DNA of 32,156 nt from Ignavibacteriales bacterium (GCA_016182615.1 JACPGF010000235.1:1-32156), one strand, 5' to 3'. Counted from the stretch's first letter, positions 1-9,380 are shown. The notes: generated by a model not told the origin, from the letters alone. Program-made: numbers and translations.

Positions 1-238
1 AGCTCTTTTTGACTCATAATGATTTGTCCTTTCACATTCGATTCTCCGTTCTTTTAGAAAATCAAATCTATCTTTTTATCACTAATTTTGTGTCATTTCT
101 ATTTTGCTGAATACTGACATTTCTACTTTGCTATTACACTTCAAAAGATAATTAACGATTTTGATTGATTTTTTAGGCTTAAAAGTCTATTTTAAATGGT
201 TATTTCAAAAATACTAAAAATTTGGAGATAGTTGCACT
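1..238 (+). promoter_or_regulatory. AT-rich leader upstream of the PpiD/SurA-like gene
   Basis: No coding potential is visible. The stretch holds an imperfect direct repeat, TGTCATTTCTATTTTGCT at 91-108 and TGACATTTCTACTTTGCT at 115-132 (16 of 18 positions identical, 24-bp period), which could be an operator or a chance repeat. A Shine-Dalgarno-like GGAGAT at 224-229 precedes the ATG at 239 and supports that start. I could not pick a convincing -35/-10 pair. Confidence 0.4.
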
Positions 239-2326
239 ATGCCAATGATGTCGCAAATGCGGAAATTAGGAAAACCATTCTTTATAATTATTGCAGTGCT
301 GTTTATAGCATTCATGGTACTGTCTGATTCAAATGTGATGGAACTTTTAGGTGCCCGTTCGAACAACGTGGGTGTTATTAATGGAAAAGAAATTCCATAT
401 CAGGAATTTACCCAGTTCGTAGAGCGTGCCCGTGAAAACCAGAAAGCAAGCACTGGTAAAGATATTGAAGAAGAACAAATGGATCAGTTCCGTGAGCAGG
501 TTTGGGATGCTCTGGTTAATCAGACCCTCACTGATCAGCAGACTGAAAAATTCGGTCTCTTTGTTACAGACAAAGAAATTACCGAAGCTATTCTCGGACC
601 CAATCCTCCGGATTTTCTCAAGAGAAGTTTTGTTGATTCCACCGGTGTATTTAACCGTGAACAATACAATACTGCTCTGAGTGATCCGAGAAATAAAGAG
701 CCCCTGATTCAGGCTGAGCAGGTTGTTAAACAACAATTAATGCAGGAAAAATTGCAGCAGTTTGTTAATGGTGCAAATTTTGTTTCAGAGATGGAAATTA
801 AACGGCGTTTCATCGATCAGAATATTAAAATGAATGCAGAATATGTTCTGGTGGATCTGAATAGTTTTCAGGACAATAACATTACCGTCACTCCCGATGA
901 AATGAAAAAATACTATAATGATCATCCGGAAAAATTCAAAGCTGAAAATTCGCGTAAAATCAAGTATGTATTGTTCCCGATAAAACCAACACTCAAGGAC
1001 TCGGATATTGTCCGGCGGCAGTTAGAAAATGTTGTAGAGCGGATGAAGACAGATACAACTTCTTTCAAGTTTTATGTTGATACGTATTCTGAAACACCAT
1101 ACTCGAAAGACAGTTTAGACATAGGCCAATTACCGGAGGCTCTTGCCGCCAATATTAATAATTATAGTGCAGGTTCAATTGTCGGGCCGGTTACTACTCC
1201 TAACGGATTTGGCATATACAAATTTTTAGGTTCAGCAGAGGGCAGTACACCTTTAGTAAAGGCATCGCATATTCTTATTCAGAATACTGCTGATGATGCT
1301 GCGGCTAAAACTGAAGCCGACCGTGTTTACGGAGAACTTACAGGCGGCGCTGATTTTGCTGCGGCTGCTAAAAAATATTCAAAAGATCCCGGTTCTGCTG
1401 TTGCAGGCGGTGAGCTTGGCTGGTTTGGCAAAGGCCGCATGGTTAAAGAGTTCGAAGATGCCTGTTTCTCCGGAAGTATTGGTGTAGTGCAAAAACCGGT
1501 TAAAACATCGTTCGGTTATCATATCATCAAAGTTACCGGTAAGTCAAGTAAAAAATATGCTTTCGAAAAAATTATGCAGAGCGTAAAAGCCTCTGCAACT
1601 ACCCGCGATGAAATTTATCAGGGTGCTTCGGATTTTGCATTTTTGGCAGATAAAAACGGTTTTGAAAAGGAAGTTGAAGCTGCAAAATTGCAGGCACAGG
1701 AATCAGCAGCTTTTAACGAAGAGGCTTATGTTGTACCTGGAGTCGGTTATTCAAAAAGCATTGTAAAATTTGCTTTTGATAAAAGCGAAAATACTGTTAG
1801 TACGGTATTTAAAGCAGGCACAGGATATGTAGTTTTTAAGGTTTCGGAAGTAATAAAACCGGGCGTGAAAAAATATGAAGAAGTTGAAAAAGAAGTAAAA
1901 GCGCTTGTTATCAAAGATAAGAAATATGAAAAAGCCAAAAATATGGCCGAACTGATTAAAAAAGAAGTTAACGGCGATTTTGCCAAAGCGGCACAATTAC
2001 ATAGTCAGGCACGGAGTGGTGTTGCGCAGCAGTTCTCTACAAACGGCAGTATTCCCGGTGTTGGTTTAGATTATAATTTCGCGGCAGTAGCTTATAAAGC
2101 CCCGTTAAACTCCGTTGTTGGTCCGGTTAAAGGGGCCCGTGGTTATTATCTGATTAATGTTAAAGAACGTACTGGTTTTGATCAGAATGCATACAATACA
2201 CAGCGGAATCAAATCCGCGAAGGTGCAATTAACGAGAAAAAACAGATGCTTTTTAGCCAATGGATTAATAAGCTAAAAGAAACCGCAAAGATAAAAGACA
2301 ACAGATATCAGTTTTACGGTCAGTAA
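239..2326 (+). CDS. Membrane-anchored peptidyl-prolyl cis-trans isomerase, PpiD/SurA type (parvulin domain)
   Basis: A periplasmic folding chaperone and prolyl isomerase, tethered to the inner membrane. Residues 13-29 form a single hydrophobic anchor near the N-terminus, as in PpiD. Residues 45-200 resemble a SurA-type N-terminal chaperone domain ([13 protein letters not shown] start). Residues 340-432 are a parvulin domain with the hallmark KASHIL (His344), the [12 protein letters not shown] block and the closing GYHIIKV (His428). The C-terminal 250 residues look like a second, degenerate parvulin-like region plus a helical tail. The 695-aa length fits PpiD-like proteins of Bacteroidota and Chlorobi. 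The start is set by GGAGAT 9 bp upstream. It is followed directly by an intrinsic terminator and appears monocistronic. Family assignment is secure; the specific clients are unknown. Confidence 0.9.
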   Translation: MPMMSQMRKLGKPFFIIIAVLFIAFMVLSDSNVMELLGARSNNVGVINGKEIPYQEFTQFVERARENQKASTGKDIEEEQMDQFREQVWDALVNQTLTDQQTEKFGLFVTDKEITEAILGPNPPDFLKRSFVDSTGVFNREQYNTALSDPRNKEPLIQAEQVVKQQLMQEKLQQFVNGANFVSEMEIKRRFIDQNIKMNAEYVLVDLNSFQDNNITVTPDEMKKYYNDHPEKFKAENSRKIKYVLFPIKPTLKDSDIVRRQLENVVERMKTDTTSFKFYVDTYSETPYSKDSLDIGQLPEALAANINNYSAGSIVGPVTTPNGFGIYKFLGSAEGSTPLVKASHILIQNTADDAAAKTEADRVYGELTGGADFAAAAKKYSKDPGSAVAGGELGWFGKGRMVKEFEDACFSGSIGVVQKPVKTSFGYHIIKVTGKSSKKYAFEKIMQSVKASATTRDEIYQGASDFAFLADKNGFEKEVEAAKLQAQESAAFNEEAYVVPGVGYSKSIVKFAFDKSENTVSTVFKAGTGYVVFKVSEVIKPGVKKYEEVEKEVKALVIKDKKYEKAKNMAELIKKEVNGDFAKAAQLHSQARSGVAQQFSTNGSIPGVGLDYNFAAVAYKAPLNSVVGPVKGARGYYLINVKERTGFDQNAYNTQRNQIREGAINEKKQMLFSQWINKLKETAKIKDNRYQFYGQ

Positions 2327-2343
2327 TTTTTTTTAGTACAGAC

Positions 2344-2376
2344 AAAAAAATCCCTCCCTGCGAGGGATTTTTTTTT
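2344..2376 (+). terminator. Intrinsic terminator of the PpiD-like gene
   Basis: The stem TCCCTC/GAGGGA (2351-2356 with 2362-2367), extended by an A-run against a run of nine T, lies 18 bp after the stop codon. The A-run and T-run would make it work in both directions. The 7-bp repeat array begins immediately after the T-run. Confidence 0.85.
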
Positions 2377-2697
2377 GAATTACGAGTGATGAATTATAAG
2401 TGATGAGTTATTAATTTTATGGTTTTTTTTATTTTATATTGGATATTAATACTGAGTATTTTAGATTGGTAACTTATTAAGGCATGCAGATTCCCTCTTT
2501 TATTAAGCACTAGCGTCATGGTAATGAATAATTACGAATTAATAATGAACAATGAGGGTAAAATTCAATGTGTAAACCCGAGTGCTTTGTATTAAGAAAA
2601 ATTGTCAGGATGGCAGTAAAAATCTCTTGCATATTAATCAAAAACATAAAATTTTATATTTAACATTTTAACTCATAACTCATAACTCATAACTCGA
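2377..2697. repeat. Intergenic region with three heptanucleotide-repeat arrays
   Basis: This 321-bp gap has no gene. It holds three arrays with a 7-bp period. At 2377-2411 the units read GAATTAC, GAGTGAT, GAATTAT, AAGTGAT, GAGTTAT. At about 2520-2556 they read TAATGAA, TAATTAC, GAATTAA, TAATGAA, CAATGAG. At about 2671-2696 AACTCAT is repeated three times and followed by AACTC. The third array is the reverse complement of the same motif family (GAGTTAT is a rotation of ATGAGTT), so the gap is flanked by inverted heptad arrays. The last array runs to the aroK start codon, and no Shine-Dalgarno site is visible there. Confidence 0.75.
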
Positions 2698-3246
2698 ATG
2701 CAGAAGTACAATAGAATTTATTTAACCGGATTTATGGGCGCGGGTAAAAGTACACTAGGTATTATTATCGCCAATTCGCTCGGTTGGGATTTTATGGATT
2801 TGGATCGTGAGATAGAAAACAGCATCGGCATGAAGATCGCGGAATATTTTTCGATATACGGCGAGGATAGCTTTAGAAAAATAGAGCATGACATGCTTGA
2901 GAAAAGTACGGAGCGGGTAAGGACGGTGATTGCTTTGGGCGGGGGCGCGGTTGCGTTCGGGGATAATTTACATTTTATAAAAAACGCCGGTTTGCTTGTT
3001 TATCTAAAATCGACAGCGGAGCAGATATATGAAAGATTGCGATTTAAAATGGATCGTCCTATCTTTCAGACAACTGAACAGACCCCGATGAATAAAGAGC
3101 AGGCAATGGATAAAATACGGGTGCTGCTATCAGGAAGAGAACCATACTATATGCAGGCGCATATCATTTACGAAAGCGAAAAGTCAAATATTGGCAAATC
3201 GGTTGATAATTTAATTGGAATTCTATTAAAACGGATTGTAAAATGA
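2698..3246 (+). CDS. aroK: Shikimate kinase
   Basis: Phosphorylates shikimate to shikimate 3-phosphate with ATP in aromatic amino acid and chorismate synthesis (cytoplasm). The canonical features are all present: Walker A GFMGAGKS (residues 11-18), the substrate-binding DLD (Asp34 and Asp36), FR (Arg60), the GGG loop (81-83), the LID arginine in DRPIF (Arg120) and the GREPYY motif (Arg147). The 182-aa length is normal. The start lies directly after a heptad-repeat array and lacks a recognisable Shine-Dalgarno sequence. The stop codon overlaps the aroB start (ATGA), implying translational coupling. Confidence 0.95.
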   Translation: MQKYNRIYLTGFMGAGKSTLGIIIANSLGWDFMDLDREIENSIGMKIAEYFSIYGEDSFRKIEHDMLEKSTERVRTVIALGGGAVAFGDNLHFIKNAGLLVYLKSTAEQIYERLRFKMDRPIFQTTEQTPMNKEQAMDKIRVLLSGREPYYMQAHIIYESEKSNIGKSVDNLIGILLKRIVK

Positions 3247-4361
3247 AAAAAACAATTGTAGCAGCAAAATCATCTTCCTATCCATACTATTCAGGATATG
3301 GAATTCTTGAAAAAGCCGTAAAAATTCTTAAAAAAGAATATCAAAAGTCATCGGTATTTATGGTGATTGATGAGCATGTATTCCGGTATCACCGGGTGCA
3401 AATTCTTGCAGCTTTTGAAGGGGTTGGAACGCGGGCAGAGCATTTTGTTTTATCATCGGGTGAACAATCGAAATCGTTCGCGGTGCTGCAAAAATTGTTG
3501 GCGGCAATGCTTGAAAAAAAGTGTGACAGAAATACGCTGCTGATTGCCATTGGCGGCGGGGTTACCGGAGATTTAGCCGGATTTGCCGCTTCTGTTTACA
3601 AGCGCGGGGTGCGTCTTCTCCATGTCCCAACCACACTGTTGTCTATGATTGACAGCTCGGTTGGTGGCAAAACCGGTATTAATTTCACCGGATACAAAAA
3701 TATCATTGGTACTTTCTTTCAACCTGATGCGGTTATTGCTGATACATCGTTTTTAGCAACATTACCTGAGCGGGAGTTCGATTCTGGTTTGGGAGAGGCT
3801 GCAAAGTATGCATTCCTTGGTGATGCGGCAAATTACAATATGCTTAGCTCATATCTTATAAATCATTTCTCTGGAATACTCCGGTCAGAAAAACAAACAG
3901 TTCCTATTAAAGACAACAAGCTTTTACGGTTAATCGGTAATTGCATTAACATTAAGGCTGTAGTTGTAGCACAGGATGAGCACGAGGGCGGCTTGCGTAA
4001 AATACTTAATCTTGGGCACACGTTTGCACATGCTATTGAGTCAGTCGGCAAGTACAAGGTTTTTCATGGAGAAGCTGTTGCCGCCGGAATGGAAATGGTT
4101 GTTTCACTTTCCACAGAAATGGGAATATTAAATGCCGATGAAGCAAAAAAATATATAAGGCTTTTACGGATTATACCCCGTCCGGACACGATAAAAAATA
4201 TGCCGGCGGATAAACTTATCGCGGCTATGCTTCAGGATAAAAAAAACAAGGAAGGTGAAATCCGTTTTGTTCTGGTAAAAACAATCGGCGAGCTTGTTGT
4301 TGATGTCCCCGCACCGGTTACCTTGGTTGAGTGGGCAATTGCTGCTTATAAACATCTTTGA
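3243..4361 (+). CDS. aroB: 3-dehydroquinate synthase
   Basis: Converts DAHP to 3-dehydroquinate, using NAD and a divalent metal, in the second step of the shikimate pathway. It shows GGGVTGDLAGF (104-114) and HVPTTLLSMIDSSVGGKTG (127-145) in the NAD-binding and active-site region. Metal-ligand candidates are Glu185 (GLGEAAKYA), His259 (LNLGHTFAHAIE) and His275 (FHGEAVAAGM). Its 372 aa match the family length. It overlaps aroK by 4 bp, so both are probably made from one transcript. A weak hairpin follows before the convergent operon on the other strand. Confidence 0.95.
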   Translation: MKKTIVAAKSSSYPYYSGYGILEKAVKILKKEYQKSSVFMVIDEHVFRYHRVQILAAFEGVGTRAEHFVLSSGEQSKSFAVLQKLLAAMLEKKCDRNTLLIAIGGGVTGDLAGFAASVYKRGVRLLHVPTTLLSMIDSSVGGKTGINFTGYKNIIGTFFQPDAVIADTSFLATLPEREFDSGLGEAAKYAFLGDAANYNMLSSYLINHFSGILRSEKQTVPIKDNKLLRLIGNCINIKAVVVAQDEHEGGLRKILNLGHTFAHAIESVGKYKVFHGEAVAAGMEMVVSLSTEMGILNADEAKKYIRLLRIIPRPDTIKNMPADKLIAAMLQDKKNKEGEIRFVLVKTIGELVVDVPAPVTLVEWAIAAYKHL

Positions 4362-4444
4362 ACTGTATAGTGCGTACGTACAAAGGATGATTCTCTCTTT
4401 TGGATTGGAAAAAAGCTCTGATTTTTGCCGGTTACTTTAAAATA

Positions 4445-4483
4445 CACGGGTTAACAGCTCTCAGCGAACATCGTCAACCCGTG
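4445..4483. terminator. Possible bidirectional terminator between convergent transcripts
   Basis: An inverted repeat CACGGGTT/AACCCGTG (4445-4452 with 4476-4483), extended by one mismatch and AC/GT, lies between aroB and the end of the respiratory operon. The loop is long (about 17 nt) and no clear T-tract follows on either strand, so function as a terminator is uncertain. Confidence 0.4.
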
Positions 4484-4541
4484 CAATTCACTTTTATTGT
4501 TGAACTATATCAACACCGTGGTTTTACCGTTATTTTATGCC

Positions 4542-6158
4542 TTACCCTGCTCTCTTAATCCTGGAATAAACTGAGGAGATAAGGATAAGTACAATACCTG
4601 CAGCAATAAATGATGTTATTTTGTCCACAGCCTCAGCATTGGTAAATCCGAGGATTATAAGATACCCGGCTGAAATAACTAACGTCAAAACGGACATATA
4701 GCGGTACTTTATATTGTGCAAAAGCTTGCTAAACCCAAAATATAAAAGTGCTAATGCAAGCAAAGCAAGACCTGCAAACATGCTTGGCAGAACCCAATAG
4801 AACGCATATGGAAACAGTATTAGGGTAATAAACAGATAGCCATTTCTGATTTTTTCAGTGCTAAATTCCAGTTTCCCCTTTTTCCAATTTAGTAGTCTTG
4901 CACTTAACAAACCAACCACTCCAAAACAGAAAGCAAATCCATCAACATTATAATTATGCATTAGATATGCTCCGAGTGTACCGATGAAAATTGCAAAATT
5001 AGTCATAATAATAAATTTGGAGCGGAACCAGATTGCTGTTGATAAAACCAGTAAACTTTGAAAGCAGAGTAAAATGAAATTATCGGGTGCTTTAAACTGA
5101 TAAACAATTGATACACTCAAAGCCGCATAACCAATCATGGTTAGAACGTAAGTCATATCTTCACTGCGCTCCTTTATCCAGAACGTGCATGCGATTCCTA
5201 AAAGCATAGCTGATGCAAAGAGGTGGTAGAAAGGGAATACCGGAGAAGAATTCATTAATGTGAGCACTAAAAAAAGGCAGTAACTGCCAACCGAATTTAG
5301 TAGTGTTACAATTGTATCGGCGAACTCTTCCGATTGATTGTTCTTTCTTTTAAGAATGCCGATGCTGAATATTAATGAATATAAAAGCAAAAATACAACA
5401 AGCCCCTCGTTGGTCTTTACTATTTCTAAAGGTTTGCCAATGAACGGATTATTAAGCGTCCATGTTAAATGAAAAAAGTTACTGAAAATAATGCCGAATG
5501 CGAGTATGCTTTTCCATTCATAACGAATACTTAATATAACCTGAAGGATAGAGAGAATAATTATTACGGGAATAAGAACAAACGGAGAATCGGTAATGAG
5601 CGCACCAATATAGCCAAAGAGAATACCAAGACAGATAATATAAATTGACCGTATTTTTATACCATAGGCCAAAGTTGAAACGGCGACCAGTGCAAGTAAA
5701 GCGAATTCAGTAGTAACATCTTGAATAAGTGTTACATTTGCAAAAAAGTGCATGCGCAATGTTGCAATAAAGGCAATACCCGCGCTTCCACCGAACAAAT
5801 ATCCGGAAAGTTCAGGATAACTCTTCTTTAACTTCAGCGAAATAATTACTATTAAAACGGCTAATAAATACGTACCAAATGGGGGTATAAATGTATTAAT
5901 CTCCGCAAGTGGTAGTGTAAGAAAAAAAGCAATACCAATCAGGAAGGCGGTAACTCCGATTTTCGGAAGCCAAAACTGGCCTATCCGCATCTCGATATCC
6001 TCCTCGCTTTGAGAAGTTTTCGCTTCCATTTGAGGAATGTTTTCTTCCACTGTCAATTCATGGGGTATCCGGAGATAGTTCTCAATCCGATCCAACCTTG
6101 CTTCGAGAGCTTTTATCGTCTCTCTGGCTTCAATACTATTATCTGAGTAATTTTGCAT
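4542..6158 (-). CDS. Polytopic membrane protein, DUF2339-like, last gene of the respiratory operon
   Basis: A 538-aa integral membrane protein. Residues 1-35 form a short coiled-coil-like helix (ETIKALEARLDRIENYL). An acidic linker follows, then IGQFWLPKIGVTAFLIGIAFF, which resembles the start of DUF2339 proteins. The rest is about 14-16 hydrophobic segments separated by very short loops. No catalytic motif is recognised. It starts 26 bp after the undecaheme cytochrome gene on the same strand, so it is probably cotranscribed and may help assemble or anchor the complex; that role is an inference from position only. DUF2339 members have no established biochemical function. Confidence 0.6.
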   Translation of the reverse strand: MQNYSDNSIEARETIKALEARLDRIENYLRIPHELTVEENIPQMEAKTSQSEEDIEMRIGQFWLPKIGVTAFLIGIAFFLTLPLAEINTFIPPFGTYLLAVLIVIISLKLKKSYPELSGYLFGGSAGIAFIATLRMHFFANVTLIQDVTTEFALLALVAVSTLAYGIKIRSIYIICLGILFGYIGALITDSPFVLIPVIIILSILQVILSIRYEWKSILAFGIIFSNFFHLTWTLNNPFIGKPLEIVKTNEGLVVFLLLYSLIFSIGILKRKNNQSEEFADTIVTLLNSVGSYCLFLVLTLMNSSPVFPFYHLFASAMLLGIACTFWIKERSEDMTYVLTMIGYAALSVSIVYQFKAPDNFILLCFQSLLVLSTAIWFRSKFIIMTNFAIFIGTLGAYLMHNYNVDGFAFCFGVVGLLSARLLNWKKGKLEFSTEKIRNGYLFITLILFPYAFYWVLPSMFAGLALLALALLYFGFSKLLHNIKYRYMSVLTLVISAGYLIILGFTNAEAVDKITSFIAAGIVLILISSVYSRIKRAG

Positions 6159-6184
6159 TTTTTCTATCCTTATTCAAAAAATTA

Positions 6185-7660
6185 TCAAGCTCGGTCTTCT
6201 TTTTCTATGCGCTTCAGTTTCAGGTAGAGTAAACCTACCAGAATAGAGACAATGACGGTGGAAACCATAAGGCCTTTTCTCCTGAAATAGTAATTCTCAA
6301 TTGACTTCCTTCCATGCGTTTCAGCATCTTTAACTATCTCAAAACCAGGGGCAATTTCCTCTTTGAATTTACCGAGACTGGCCACATGGACAGAGGTTCG
6401 AACTTTAATTAATAGCTGTTTCATGTTTTTTAAGGCATACTTTTCATCAGTTACATCCATGCCCAGACGCTCCGCTATATCCAGATATTGATCGGCATTT
6501 TTTTTGGAAGCGGTCAGGGTGTCGAGTAATTGTTTCATTTCTGCTGCGGTTTTATATCCGTTGTCGCCTGCTTGATGACATGAAATGCAAAAAGACCTTG
6601 AGCTGGTTCCTAGGAACTCATCAGTTACCGGTTCAATTCCATGATTACCATGACAGCTTTCACATTCTGGTATTTTTTTTATATTAAAGGCTGTTTTGTG
6701 CGGACCCTGCTCAAATAATTCCATGTTAAAAGCATGACAGGTGCCACATACTTTCGAAACTGATTCCGCTCCGGGCAATATGGCCGCGTGATTTCCATGA
6801 CAGCCATTGCATGAAGGAGCCGCGGCATCCCCCTTTTCTAATAATGCAATTCCGTGAACACTTTTTTGATACTTCTTATACTGGTTGGCAGGTATATTGT
6901 ACTGCGCCATAAGAACCGTATCACTGTGGCAATGCGAACAGGTTTTAGCAATGTTCAGGTTATAAACCGCGGAGCGGGGATCTTTCACAGAATAGATTTC
7001 ATGGTTCCCGTGGCAACTGACACATTGCGCGGTACGGGTATCGCCTTTAGCATTTTTTACTCCATGGATACTTGTCCGGTATTTCATTACCTGATCAACG
7101 GGCAGACCAGGATTATATTTTTGCATATAAGAGGGATCGGAATGACAGTTGCCGCAGAGTTGTACGATTTTTGTAGGATGCACTCTCGATTGTGGATTTT
7201 TTGCACCAAGAATTCCATGGGCACCATGACAGGTAATGCAATCAGCAATAGGCCCCTGGTCATTGTAACTGTTCTTAAAATGTACTGAGGATTTTAGTTT
7301 TTCAAACTGTTCGGTGCTGCCTCTATACCCAAAAGATTGCATGGCCTTTTTTTCAGCATGGCATTTAACGCAAAGCACATAGCGTTCTTTGGTGCTTGGG
7401 ATACCGGTATATCCCTTTTTTTTATCCATGCCTTCTTCCATGTCGCTTACCGATGAATTGCCGCCATGGCAGCCCGCGCAGGTAATACCCGCGGCATGAT
7501 GAACATCATTTTTAAATGCAATGGCAGGAGTCTGGACCTTTCCGTCCAACGCTTCATGGCAGTTCAGGCATTCATCATTCCCCGGGGCTGCGGATAATCT
7601 GAAAGTGATAGCGCCAACCAAGAAGAGAATAAGCAAATAGGCAATTGATATATGTTTCAT
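6185..7660 (-). CDS. Undecaheme c-type cytochrome with C-terminal membrane anchor
   Basis: A periplasm-facing electron carrier. It has a signal peptide (residues 1-24), eleven CXXCH heme motifs (Cys31, 61, 97, 141, 169, 213, 241, 284, 305, 333, 358) and one C-terminal transmembrane helix (about 464-480) ending in a basic tail. Several S-V/I-H-G segments occur 14-20 residues ahead of a CXXCHGxH motif (around 125, 197, 267), suggesting repeated units in which the upstream His supplies a distal heme ligand. Residues 375-450 are heme-free and helical. It lies 14 bp after cytochrome b and in the same operon as the Rieske protein, so it probably replaces cytochrome c1 as the electron acceptor of the complex. 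The family is not one I can name; the multiheme nature is certain. Confidence 0.88.
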   Translation of the reverse strand: MKHISIAYLLILFLVGAITFRLSAAPGNDECLNCHEALDGKVQTPAIAFKNDVHHAAGITCAGCHGGNSSVSDMEEGMDKKKGYTGIPSTKERYVLCVKCHAEKKAMQSFGYRGSTEQFEKLKSSVHFKNSYNDQGPIADCITCHGAHGILGAKNPQSRVHPTKIVQLCGNCHSDPSYMQKYNPGLPVDQVMKYRTSIHGVKNAKGDTRTAQCVSCHGNHEIYSVKDPRSAVYNLNIAKTCSHCHSDTVLMAQYNIPANQYKKYQKSVHGIALLEKGDAAAPSCNGCHGNHAAILPGAESVSKVCGTCHAFNMELFEQGPHKTAFNIKKIPECESCHGNHGIEPVTDEFLGTSSRSFCISCHQAGDNGYKTAAEMKQLLDTLTASKKNADQYLDIAERLGMDVTDEKYALKNMKQLLIKVRTSVHVASLGKFKEEIAPGFEIVKDAETHGRKSIENYYFRRKGLMVSTVIVSILVGLLYLKLKRIEKEDRA

Positions 7661-7674
7661 TTCATTACTCGTTT

Positions 7675-8793
7675 CTATCCTGCAATAAAAGCAATTATTG
7701 TGAAAACAATGATGAAGGCAAGAATGCCTAACCCTGTGTATGTAATAACTCTATTGCGGTAACCCGGTTTTAATTTAACATCCCAGAAAGGCACGATGAT
7801 CCACAGTAAGCCGGCAAGCCCGAAAAACAAAATGCCTATAATCTCCCCGTTAATCATCCAGATTTTTCCGGGGATGTATTTTAATACCTGAAACATGAAG
7901 AGGAAATACCATTCAGGCTTGATGCCCTGCGGCGCCGGAGCGAATGAATCTGCCTTGTTGCCTAATTCCCATGGGAAGTAAACAGCCAAAATGGCCAGTA
8001 TGTTAATGACAATTAACCAGATAAGTAATTCACGCAGAACAAAATTCGGGAAAAAGGGGATCGTTTTTTTTTCTTTCTCCTCTTTTTGTGCCCAGTCATC
8101 TGGTTCTGAAATACCTTGCCGCTGAATAAAAAGTAAATGCAAGGTAAGGAATATGACAAAAATTCCGGGGAAGAGCGCAACATGAAATCCGAAGAACCGG
8201 GATAGAGTGGCACCGGTAACATCCTCGCCGCCCCTCATTAGAGTTAACATGAACTTTCCAACAAATGGCACCTGCCCAACGATATCAGTGCCAACTTTTG
8301 TTGCAAAATATGCTAGCTCATTCCAAGGGAGAAGGTATCCGCTAAAACCAAAAGCCATAGAAATGAGCAACAAGGCGATACCAGTATACCATGTCAATTC
8401 CCGCGGTTTTCTGAAGGCTTTCAGGAAATATACAGAGAACATATGAATGACTATTGAAAGTATCATCAGATTGGCCGACCAGCTGTGTACCGACCGGATC
8501 AACCAGCCAAAGTTCACTTTTGCATCGATAAACCTGACGCTTTCGTATGCTATGTCCTCGGTTCCCTTGTAGTACATTAGTAAAAGAATTCCGGTAATAA
8601 CCTGAACGACAAAAAGGAGTAATGCAATGCCTCCGAAATAATACCATATTGTTTCTCTAAATTTCGGCACTGATTTTTTTTTGGCAAATTCGCGCAATGC
8701 TGAGAGATTATACCGTTCATCAAGCCATTGCATCAATGAGCTTTTTGGCTTCCCGGTAACTGGTTCCTGTTTCTTTGGCTGTTCCTTTTGCAT
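7675..8793 (-). CDS. Cytochrome b of a bc-type quinol-oxidising complex (fused b6 plus subunit IV form)
   Basis: A membrane subunit that oxidises quinol and carries electrons through two b hemes. Counted from the ATG at 8793, the heme ligands are His103 and His117 (13 residues between) and His204 and His219 (14 residues between). The 14-residue spacing of the second pair is the cytochrome b6 type rather than the mitochondrial type. The Qo-site PEWY motif is at 293-296 and the subunit-IV portion is fused, with about eight transmembrane helices in total. A TTG codon at 8799 is in frame, but a strong GGGAGAGGG site ends about 7 bp upstream of the ATG at 8793 and too close to the TTG, so I use the ATG. 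The Shine-Dalgarno site lies inside the end of the Rieske gene, indicating coupling. Confidence 0.93.
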   Translation of the reverse strand: MQKEQPKKQEPVTGKPKSSLMQWLDERYNLSALREFAKKKSVPKFRETIWYYFGGIALLLFVVQVITGILLLMYYKGTEDIAYESVRFIDAKVNFGWLIRSVHSWSANLMILSIVIHMFSVYFLKAFRKPRELTWYTGIALLLISMAFGFSGYLLPWNELAYFATKVGTDIVGQVPFVGKFMLTLMRGGEDVTGATLSRFFGFHVALFPGIFVIFLTLHLLFIQRQGISEPDDWAQKEEKEKKTIPFFPNFVLRELLIWLIVINILAILAVYFPWELGNKADSFAPAPQGIKPEWYFLFMFQVLKYIPGKIWMINGEIIGILFFGLAGLLWIIVPFWDVKLKPGYRNRVITYTGLGILAFIIVFTIIAFIAG

Positions 8794-8795
8794 GT

Positions 8796-9248
8796 TCAAC
8801 CCTCTCCCTTAAATACGATAACCTCTTCACCTTTAATTGCAACATCATACTTAGTTAAAGGTGCCGGAGGCGGGCCGCTCGCTACTTTTCCATTAAGGTC
8901 GTATTTACCATTATGGCATGCACAATAAATCTGGCCAAGGTCCTTTCTAAACTGGACAGTACAATTAAGATGTGTACATTCGGCAAGGAACGCTGCATAC
9001 TCACCATTGCTTTTTTTAATTACAAGAACTGGTTTTTCACCGAACCGGATTATCTTTCCACTATTTATTTCAAAATCAGAAGATTTGCCGATGTTAACCT
9101 GAGATACTTTAACCTGTTTCGATTTTGGCGGGTCAAGATATGAGATTACCGGGTACAAAATAGCTAATAACCACGCGCTTACTCCTCCGACAATCACATC
9201 ATTAAGGAACTCACGTCTGGACTTTCCAGTTTTTATTTCATCATTCAT
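8796..9248 (-). CDS. Rieske iron-sulfur protein of the bc-type complex
   Basis: Accepts electrons from quinol at the Qo site and passes them to a cytochrome c. The N-terminus has a twin-arginine signal/anchor (SRREFL, residues 10-15, then a hydrophobic helix 17-37) that would remain uncleaved. The two cluster boxes are CTHLNC (91-96) and CACHNGKYD (109-117). Cluster ligands are Cys91, His93, Cys109 and His112, with Cys96-Cys111 as the disulfide. The position normally Ser in high-potential proteins (CPCHGSxY) is Gly114 here, while Tyr116 is kept; loss of that Ser is known to lower the cluster potential and is common in menaquinone-linked proteins. It is the first gene of the operon, about 30 nt after the predicted sigma-54 start point. 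Confidence 0.93.
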   Translation of the reverse strand: MNDEIKTGKSRREFLNDVIVGGVSAWLLAILYPVISYLDPPKSKQVKVSQVNIGKSSDFEINSGKIIRFGEKPVLVIKKSNGEYAAFLAECTHLNCTVQFRKDLGQIYCACHNGKYDLNGKVASGPPPAPLTKYDVAIKGEEVIVFKGEG

Positions 9249-9290
9249 TGTGCAGCCTGTTTGTTTTTTTTAAGCCGTTCTTGACATGAC

Positions 9291-9306
9291 GCAATCGCAG
9301 TGCCAA
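9291..9306 (-). promoter_or_regulatory. Sigma-54 (-24/-12) promoter of the Rieske-cytochrome b operon
   Basis: Read on the minus strand the sequence is TTGGCAC-TGCGA-TTGC, a full match to the TGGCAC-N5-TTGC consensus with exactly 10 bp between the invariant GG and GC. The predicted start point near 9280 gives a leader of about 31 nt before the Rieske ATG at 9248. The gene immediately upstream encodes an NtrC-type activator with an intact GAFTGA loop, so an activator partner is at hand. Confidence 0.85.
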
Positions 9307-9380
9307 CCGGAAAAACCATGGTATGGCAACTAAAGTCAGATTATAACGCTATATAAGGAAACGATTTACGGCTAAATTGC

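Noticed and set aside
2377-2697. CRISPR-like array
   Set aside because: The repeats are only 7 bp, contiguous, without spacers, and there are no cas genes.
6854-7288. 144-codon plus-strand open frame opposite the undecaheme cytochrome
   Set aside because: It is antisense to a clear multiheme gene, has no family features, and its length follows from the biased codons of the repeated heme motifs.
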